This document shows positions 57,996 through 64,000 of a stretch of 64,000 bases of DNA, in pieces. The DNA lies in the NCBI GenBank assembly GCA_948144175.1, contig CANXME010002486.1, positions 5,345,001 to 5,409,000 of the forward strand. The letters run 5' to 3'. The stretch's first letter is position 1; every line of letters begins with the position of its first letter. Source of the DNA: Closterium sp. NIES-65. Taxonomy: Eukaryota > Streptophyta > Zygnematophyceae > Desmidiales > Closteriaceae. Position numbers and translations under genes: made by a program. Below the pieces are notes generated by a model. That model worked only from the letters and a program-made list of their open reading frames with translations. It was not told the DNA's origin and ran no database searches.

Positions 57996-59282
57996 GCTGC
58001 TGCTCGTTGCACTCCCGCCCGCTGCTGCCCCGGTCGCTGTTTCCCCGCTTGTTGCTTGTTTCCCCGTTGCCTCCCCGCTAGGTCTCCCCTTTGCAACAGC
58101 AGTGCCAGCGGGGACGGGGGAAGGAATGGCGGGCACAGACGATTGGGGCGCGGAAGCTGCGGGCTTTGGCGGAGCGGGAGGCGCAGGCGGAGCGCTCGGA
58201 GTCCCGCCGGCGCGCTTTTGCCCACCAGGTGGTGCCGAATTTGAGGAACCTGCTGATCCTGTGGATACCCTTTGAGACGCTTCAAATGCCGCGGTTGTAG
58301 CCGACTTTTGAGGTGCCTCAAAAGTCGCTTCAAATGCCGCGGTTGTAGCCGGAGCTGCGGGAGTTGCGGAGGTTGCAGAAATTGCCGAGCCGCGTGGCTT
58401 GATGAGCGAAGAAAGACCAGTGGTGGCGAGGAAGGCGAGATACGGAAGCGCGCTCAACTTGCCGCCGCGCCGCTGTAGGACCCCCGCCCTTGGCAACGGC
58501 TCGTGTGAGTCGTCGATCATTCCACCTGTCGCGATTGTGGATGGCGACGTGCCGCTGAGGATTACGATCGGAGACTCTATGGTGGGGAAGAGAGCGGGAT
58601 TGCTGGGGGATAGTGATACCGGCGCCGTCACCGCCGCTGCCGCTTCCGACTCGTGTAACTCTCTAGCGACACGAATACGGGACTGTGGTGAGTTTACTCG
58701 CGGATGGTTAGAAGCTTCCCTCGACGCTTCAGACTTGTCGACCAACTCCCGCTGCTCGACCTCCCACGGAGGGATCGTTTGCGTATCGATTTCTGCTGTT
58801 TTCGCGACGTCGCTAACCGAACCGAGAAGTGGAGAGATCCGAGAATTTTCAAAGGAGAAATGCGCTAGAGCAAAGAAAATCGACGGGAACAGCGGCGTGC
58901 TTGCGAGCGTTGCGCGAGGCTTCTTGGCCGCGGAAGCGGAGCGGTTCGTAACAGCTATGCCGCTGTTGTGGGCGGCTGAGACGGAGCGAGAGTTTCGCAC
59001 GACCCCATGCCCAGCCGCTGCTGCTGCTGGCAGACGCGGCTCGATCTCATGCCCAGTCGCTGCCGCTGCTGCTGCTGCTGCTGCTGCTGCTGACACGTGC
59101 GGCGTTTGCGGCACGGAAGTTGCCTTAACCATAAGTTCATGCGCAGATGCTGCTGCAGATAGGCGCGGCTCGATCCCGATAAGTAGTAGTAGCGCAGCGA
59201 CGGCGTAAAGCGCCCAGAGCCTCAAATCGGCCCGGCTCTGGTAAGTAAGGGATGAATATGATCGAGAGCGGATCGCTGCCAT
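55665..59282 (-). CDS. Very long expansin-domain protein (alpha-expansin-like)
   Basis: A single exon of about 1205 aa from MAAIRSRSYSSLTYQSRADL (the frame extends 37 codons further up). LWALYAVAALLLLIGI is a signal peptide or anchor. About 700 residues rich in Ala, Ser and Pro follow, including a Ser run of about 40, SQSSQSSQ repeats and Gly/Ser linkers. The expansin part comes next: ATFYGEPDATGTMGGACGYG, NLYNTGYGTMTAA, CGACYEVEC, ITNLCPPGGNGVCNAPHRHL, DMSEPAWQVL, then domain 2 with PYYLQVLVYNVAGVGSI, HNWGAYY and SFRVTASNGEVLTILNAV. The HFD motif of land-plant expansins reads HLD, keeping the Asp. About 40 consecutive Pro follow, then a tail of about 130 aa. Expansins loosen walls without hydrolysis. 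The repeats suggest a hydroxyproline-rich, wall-anchored form. Confidence 0.88.
56109..56230 (+). repeat. GGT trinucleotide repeat (poly-Pro in the expansin)
   Basis: An uninterrupted repeat of about 121 bp encodes about 40 Pro on the minus strand, right after the expansin domain 2. Confidence 0.93.
57600..58005 (-). repeat. Ser/Gln repeats and poly-Ser tract of the expansin
   Basis: 57600-57835 contains 9-bp SQS-type units arranged in two higher-order copies (around 57610-57690 and 57690-57790); 57905-58005 is a CTG/CAG repeat read as poly-Ser on the minus strand. Confidence 0.85.
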
Positions 59283-60550
59283 ACGTGAGTTGCGGGAAGA
59301 AAAACCTTGGAAAATTTCTAATACGCGCAGCGGGGAAAAAAAATTGTTACGTCGTTCCGGAGAAGGAGCGACGCACGAGTGTTGCGTTACCACCAGAAGG
59401 AACTAGTCGTTCCTGTCCTGCGTTCAAAGATTTCTGAGTCGCCTAACAGGTCAGCTTATACCGAACATATCAATAAGAATCTTCGCTGCTAAATATTTCC
59501 AATAGCCCTGCGAACACCTTAGTCTGGACGAGAGTGGTAGATTGTTAGGGAAGCGATAGGACCGAGGAGTTCTTCTAATGCTACTACTACTATGGCTATT
59601 GGGACGCACGCCTGTGTACATAGCATGTTCTAACTTGCAGCATAACGACAGAGCACGAGCACTGTGAGAAGCGAAGAACAAAACTACTTCGATTCAGTAA
59701 GTAACCAGCAGGCATAATTGAGGGCTCAGTAGCCAGTTGTCAACCGTATTATGGGTTCAATATGCACCTGTGATGCTTCAAAGCGTTTCCTGACACCTCG
59801 GTAACTTGAACCTATGCCAGCCAGCGGCAGACGTGACGCACGTTTCAAGATTCGCGAATCTCGCCAGTTTCTCTCCAGGCTTATGGTCACAGCTGCTTTT
59901 ACGAGCCTGGCGTCGCCCCTGTCTCTGTGCACGTCGCGCCTATTTCTTCTGACAAACCACCATGAATGCAAGTCGAAAAACCAACGAGAAACGAGATTTG
60001 AGGAATCCTCTAGCTTATACTGCTAACTGGGACTGCTATCTTCCCCCATTTGAGGCAGGGGCGAATTTGGGTAATGTTGAAAATGTCGGCACCGCGACTC
60101 GTAAAGTGGGCGGATTTTGAAATCTGGAGGCTTCTTCTCCCCCCTGCACCACTCTTCGGGGGACCCGAACGGTCCGCTTAGTCAGCAAATAGGGCGCATA
60201 CGTGGCGCTGGTTGATGTCGGAACGTGACGGCCGCCGCGTTTCCCGCCCTTTCAACGACGATGGCGAAACGGGGCTCCAACGTACCTGTTCTCCGCTTAG
60301 CTGACGCAATTCCAAACACTTATATTCAGTGGTCGTGTAAGCCATTGAAAACCCTTCTAATAGCTAGCTGAAATTCATTAGCACTAAACAGGGAACCCCC
60401 TCAAGATTATTTGCAACGGTTATGATCAGGAATACGAGGAAGAATGAAGGGAAATAAACATCTCGTCAGCCCTAGGTCGTACCTATTGCTTAGATAGGAT
60501 ACTAATGCCTAAGATGCAATTGCACTGCACCCTACCATTAGAAAGGATTT
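59283..60550. other. Intergenic region between expansin and GT34 genes
   Basis: The promoter side of the expansin and 3' flank of the GT34 gene. No gene, repeat or RNA was recognised. Confidence 0.45.
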
Positions 60551-63500
60551 TTAGAAATCCAACTGTCTATTTTTCAGCGGATGCGAGTCGAACTCCGACG
60601 CCTTGTACGTAGTAAAGTTGATCTTCACAACTTGGAATGTATCCAAATGAAGGTGCTCATAACCAAACTTGCGTAACACTTGGTTGTCAGCAAAGTTGAA
60701 CGCCCTGTGATTCACAGGCAAGGAAAAAACGGTGAAGGAAAAAGAACACAAACATAGGACAAACCAAGCAAGCACTGGATCTGCAATAAACGTTTTATCC
60801 TATTGTTTCCTTGCCATTTTGTCTCCATCTTTGTACCACACCGCTCTCTCCTGCTACTCTGATTGACCCAAATTGCTGCAGGCTTGTAGTCTCAACAGTT
60901 ACCACTCAGCTTCGAATCAACCAGAGTCCTGAAGTGTCCTGACAACTTGCAGTGCGACCCTTCTCCAATCACCCACCTCTCCATGTCCACCCCCTAGCTC
61001 GCACCCTCCTCCATGCACTCACCTCTCCATGTTCTCCACACATCGCTGTGTCTCATACTCTATCTGGCCAGTCTTGCTGCACGACTGGTACCCCGCAAAA
61101 CTAGCATCTCACTAGTGCTCTCACCCATCCATGCACCCACCTCTCCATGTTCTCCACGCATCGCTGTGTCTCCTCGTACTCAATCTGCCCGATCTTGCCG
61201 CACGGCTTGCACCCCACAAAGTGGGTAATCAGCGGCCACCGGTGGTCTCCGTAACCCGGGTGGTACTTGTCCATCAGCTCCTCGTAGCTGTCAGCGGGTT
61301 GGGGGGGGGTTGGCGTGGGCGAGGTAGGAATAACAAGAGAAGGTGAGCATATCATTCACCAGAGGGCACCGGTGGTCGCCATACCCTGGGTGGTGCTTGT
61401 CCATCAGCTCCTCGTTGCTGTGGACATGAGGTGAAGGGGAAGGGGACGGAGGGTGGAAGGGGGGGGAAGAGGCAGAGGGAGAGGGAGCAAGGTATATGAG
61501 AGGCCAATGGTGGTCACCGTACCCCGGGTGGTGCTTGTCCATCAGCTCCTCGTAACTGTCAGGTGTGGAGGGAGGAGAACGTGTACTAGGGGAAGCAGGG
61601 GGCAAGACACACGGTGAGCAGTGGGGGGTAAGATTGTAATGAGCAGCCACCGGTGGTCACCATACCCCGGGTGGTGCTTGTCCATCAGCTCCTCGTAACT
61701 GTCAGGTGTGGAGGGAGGAGAACGTGTACAAGGGGAAGCAGGGGGCAAGACACACGGTGAGCAGTGGGGGGTAAGATTGTAATGAGCAGCCACCGGTGGT
61801 CACCATACCCCGGGTGGTGCTTGTCCATCAGCTCCTCGTAGCTGTGGTAATAAGGGGGGTTGTGGGGGTGGGAAGAGGGAGAGAGAGGGAACAGGGTAAG
61901 AGCACAATCCCCATCCCTTTCGTCAGCACATCCTTTGTAAGGCTCACTGAGGGGCGATGGTGGGCCGGACGGAGAACAGCACGAAGGAGCTCGAGCTCGA
62001 GCTCGAGCTCTCCAATTAGATGTGCTTGGCTCACACCAAGTGATAGTGGGACCTAGGCAAGGGAACATGTGCGGCAGCATGCGACTCACTGCGGGGCGAT
62101 GGTGGGGCAGAAGGAGTGCAGCATGAAGGAGCATCCAGGTGAATGCCCTTGGCGCACATGCTCATACACACTCCAAGCCCTTCGTGTCAGCACACTCTTG
62201 TTTCAACTGTTTTCAACTGTTTTCAACTGTTGTGACTCACTGTGGCGTGATGGTGGGCCAGAAGGAGTGCAGCATGAACGAGCTCTCCAGGTGAATGCCC
62301 TTGGCGTACTTCTCCGGGTGGTAAGCCATCATCCACACTATGGCGCTCTGATCATCTCCCTCAAACATGGGGCGGGTCTGCACGCGGGGCGGGGTGGTGG
62401 GAGAGAGGAGAGAGCGACAGGGGAAGGAGAGGGGTAAGAGCAGCAGAGAGCGGGAGGAGGAGACTGTAAGCCATCATCCACACTATCGCACTCCTGTGTT
62501 CTCCAGGTAGATGCCCTTGGCGTATTTCTCCGGGTGGCAAGCCATCATCCACACTATGGCGCTCTGATCGTCTCCCTAAAACATGGGGCGGGTCTGCAGG
62601 TGGGGGGGGGGGACGGAGAAAGGATAGGAGAGGAGGGCGACAGGGGGGAGAGAGGGAGAAGAGCAGGCGGGAGAGGACGAGACTGAGCAGCAGAGAGCAG
62701 CAGAGAGCAGGAGGTGAATGCAGCGGTACGAGATGCCTCACATCATACTACTGTTTGAGCGTCTGAGATCTTCAATAAATCACTTAAAAGGAGTGGCAGC
62801 ATCGACGGCTGATGTAATGCTTACAGAGAGCTCTTTGAACTGCGTCACGCCTGCTGCGTCCCTCATCGCCCCCTTCACCCCAAACTGCTGTTTAGAATGC
62901 AACTACGAGTGCATACCCGGTCAGTTGGTGGCTTACAGAGAGCTCTTTGAACAGCTTCACGCCTGCTGCATCCCTAATTGCCCCCTTCAGTAAGTGCTTA
63001 CGACGAGGTCGCACCAGAGAGTGAGAGTGAGGGAGAGAGGTTGGAATATGCAGGGAGAGGGGTCTTACAGAGAGCTCCTTGAACAGCTTCACGCCTGCTG
63101 CGTCCCTCATCGGCCCCTTCACTCCGAACTGCGCCAAGTCCTCCATGAAGTCAAGCGACCACTGGGGGGGAGGAAGAAGAGGGGAATGGGAGAAATGGGG
63201 AGTGAGAGGGATTCAGAGGTCCTGGGATCAGGAGCAAGAATAGGCAAGCCCCTTCACTCCGAACTGCGCCAAGTCCAGTCAAGCGACCACTGGGGGATGA
63301 GGGGGGAGTTCGAGAGAAGAAGGGGGTTTAAAAAGGTATTCAGAGGCACTGCAGTACGGAGCAAGGGAAGGCAGGCACCTTCACTCCGAACTGCGCCAAG
63401 TCCTCCATGAAGCCAAGCGACCACTGCGGGGGAGGAAGAGGGGAATGGGAGAAATGGGGGGTGAGAGGGATTCAGAGGTCCTGGGATCAGGAGCAAGAAT

Positions 63501-64000
63501 AGGCAAGCCCCTTCACTCCGAACTGCGCCATGAAGTCAGGCGACCACTGCGGGAGAGAGCAAGGGGAGGGGGGGCAAGGGGATGCGAAATGGAGGTGTGG
63601 AGGAAGAATCAGAACAAGGGAAGGCAGGTTCCTTTACGCCAAACTACGCCAATTCCTCCCTGAAATTCAACAACTTCACAGTGCAGGGAGTTTATGAGAA
63701 TTTTCAAAAACTCCCTGCAATTCATCCCTGAAATCCAGTGACTTAACAATGGGAGAGAGAGAAGAGGGGGGAAGCAAGGAGATGCGAGAGGAAGGCATGA
63801 GAGGAGGAATTGGAGCAAGCGAAGGCACACCCCCTTCACTCCGGACTGAGCCAACAGAAGACTCAGACTTGTAGGCGAAGAGATGGCCACAGGGCCGTGT
63901 GTATACGCGGGTATGGAGCTCAACAGGAGGCGGGGAGGGTGCTGGTGACATTGGAGTCGACTCAAAAGACACCTCGTTTTGAGTCGACTCAAAAGACACC
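60551..64000 (-). CDS. GT34 xyloglucan xylosyltransferase-like enzyme, 5' part beyond the window
   Basis: Four C-terminal exons are inferred: 63161-63069, 62377-62241, 61287-61141 and 60704-60551, all phase-consistent; earlier exons must lie right of 63161 or outside the window. The joined protein reads WSLDFMEDLAQFGVKGPMRD, GVKLFKELS, TRPMFEGDDQSAIVWMMAYH, IHLESSFMLHSFWPTITPH, YEELMDKYHPGYGDHRWPLI, THFVGCKPCGKIG, QRCVENMERAFNFADNQVLR, KFGYEHLHL. This matches GT34 enzymes (DDQSA, GDHRWP, THFVGCKPCG, FNFADNQ), which add xylose to the xyloglucan backbone or galactose to galactomannan in the Golgi. The DXD site would be upstream. Every intron carries partial copies of adjacent exons. Confidence 0.85.
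61020..61066 (-). repeat. Downstream copy of the 3' end of the GT34 GDHRWP exon
   Basis: It repeats ETQRCVENMER with its donor (GTGAGTG), downstream of exon 61141-61287. Confidence 0.8.
61357..61848 (-). repeat. Four upstream copies of the 5' part of the GT34 GDHRWP exon
   Basis: Copies ending near 61422, 61556, 61700 and 61845 each begin with a CAG acceptor and encode YEELMDKHHPGYGDHRW or close variants. The copies at about 61556 and 61700 belong to a 143-bp tandem duplication with almost identical flanks. Confidence 0.9.
61912..62125 (-). repeat. Two downstream copies of the 3' end of the GT34 DDQSA exon
   Basis: 61912-61978 and 62080-62150 repeat the SSFMLHSFWPTI portion with GTGAG(C/T) donors, downstream of exon 62241-62377. 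An AGCTCG microsatellite is at 61988-62010. Confidence 0.78.
62465..62600 (-). repeat. Upstream copies of the 5' part of the GT34 DDQSA exon
   Basis: 62500-62600 begins at an acceptor CTGCAG and repeats TRPMF, GDDQSAIVWMMA and PEKYAKGIYL; a short further piece is at 62469-62495. Confidence 0.8.
62812..62995 (-). repeat. Two downstream copies of the 3' end of the GT34 WSLDF exon
   Basis: 62812-62880 and 62935-62995 repeat RDAAGVKLFKELS with GTAAGC donors, downstream of exon 63069-63161. Confidence 0.82.
63245..63685 (-). repeat. Upstream copies of the 5' part of the GT34 WSLDF exon
   Basis: Copies near 63245-63295, 63376-63432, 63507-63556 and 63626-63680 repeat WSLDFMEDLAQFGVKG to varying extent; several keep a CGCAG or CCCAG acceptor. 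They are embedded in repeated GGGGAGGAAG intron sequence. Confidence 0.78.
63684..63722. repeat. Single palindrome related to the 40.6-kb array
   Basis: CAGGGAGTTTATGAGAA, then TTTTCAAAAACTCCCTG, forms an imperfect hairpin with the same GAGAATT.TCA core and a CCCTGCA shoulder as the array units at 40641-41150. Confidence 0.6.
63952..64000. repeat. Two GAGTCGACTC palindromes at the right edge
   Basis: GAGTCGACTCAAAAGACACC occurs twice in tandem, 25 bp apart. Confidence 0.85.

Overview
The window looks like nuclear DNA of a streptophyte, most likely a zygnematophycean green alga of the Closterium type. Host genes have land-plant-type products (plastid RH3-like DEAD-box helicase, RING1-type Polycomb E3 ligase, GH16 XTH-like enzyme, alpha-expansin-like protein, GT34 xylosyltransferase-like enzyme). 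They are split by GT-AG introns of about 200-1000 bp and are full of Gly, Ser, Pro and Glu runs. The genus is a guess from the style of the Copia elements and wall genes; no search was possible.

Layout. 1-3280 (minus): PAS-domain protein running off the left edge. 4658-10663 (plus): RING1-like gene, head to head with it. 11368-12273 (plus): intronless START/SRPBCC (DUF220-like) gene. 12487-28825: nest of three LTR retrotransposons, an outer minus-strand element carrying Copia A (14246-20349) in its interior and Copia B (22497-28559) in one LTR; all three have matching 5-bp target duplications. 29087-36344 (minus): complete RH3-like helicase, 10 exons. 38442-41617 (minus): two-exon gene of unknown function with an array of perfect palindromes in its intron. 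43341-51267 (minus): old broken Copia fossil C flanked by a 121-bp direct repeat. 52074-54689 (minus): GH16 XTH-like gene, 5 exons. 55665-59282 (minus): very long expansin. 60551 to the right edge (minus): 3' part of a GT34 gene. The last three form a same-strand block of wall-polymer synthesis, remodelling and loosening genes.

The strongest unexplained pattern concerns introns. In five of the host genes they contain diverged copies of parts of the neighbouring exon, and the copies obey a rule: copies of an exon's 5' part, often with its AG acceptor, lie in the upstream intron; copies of its 3' part, often with its GT donor, lie in the downstream intron. This is what repeated tandem duplication across splice junctions would leave. 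In the RING1 gene one whole RING exon is duplicated with both splice sites, and its donor has grown into a minisatellite.

Exon models were built by hand from reading frame, splice consensus, phase and family resemblance. They agree in phase throughout, but no transcript evidence was available.
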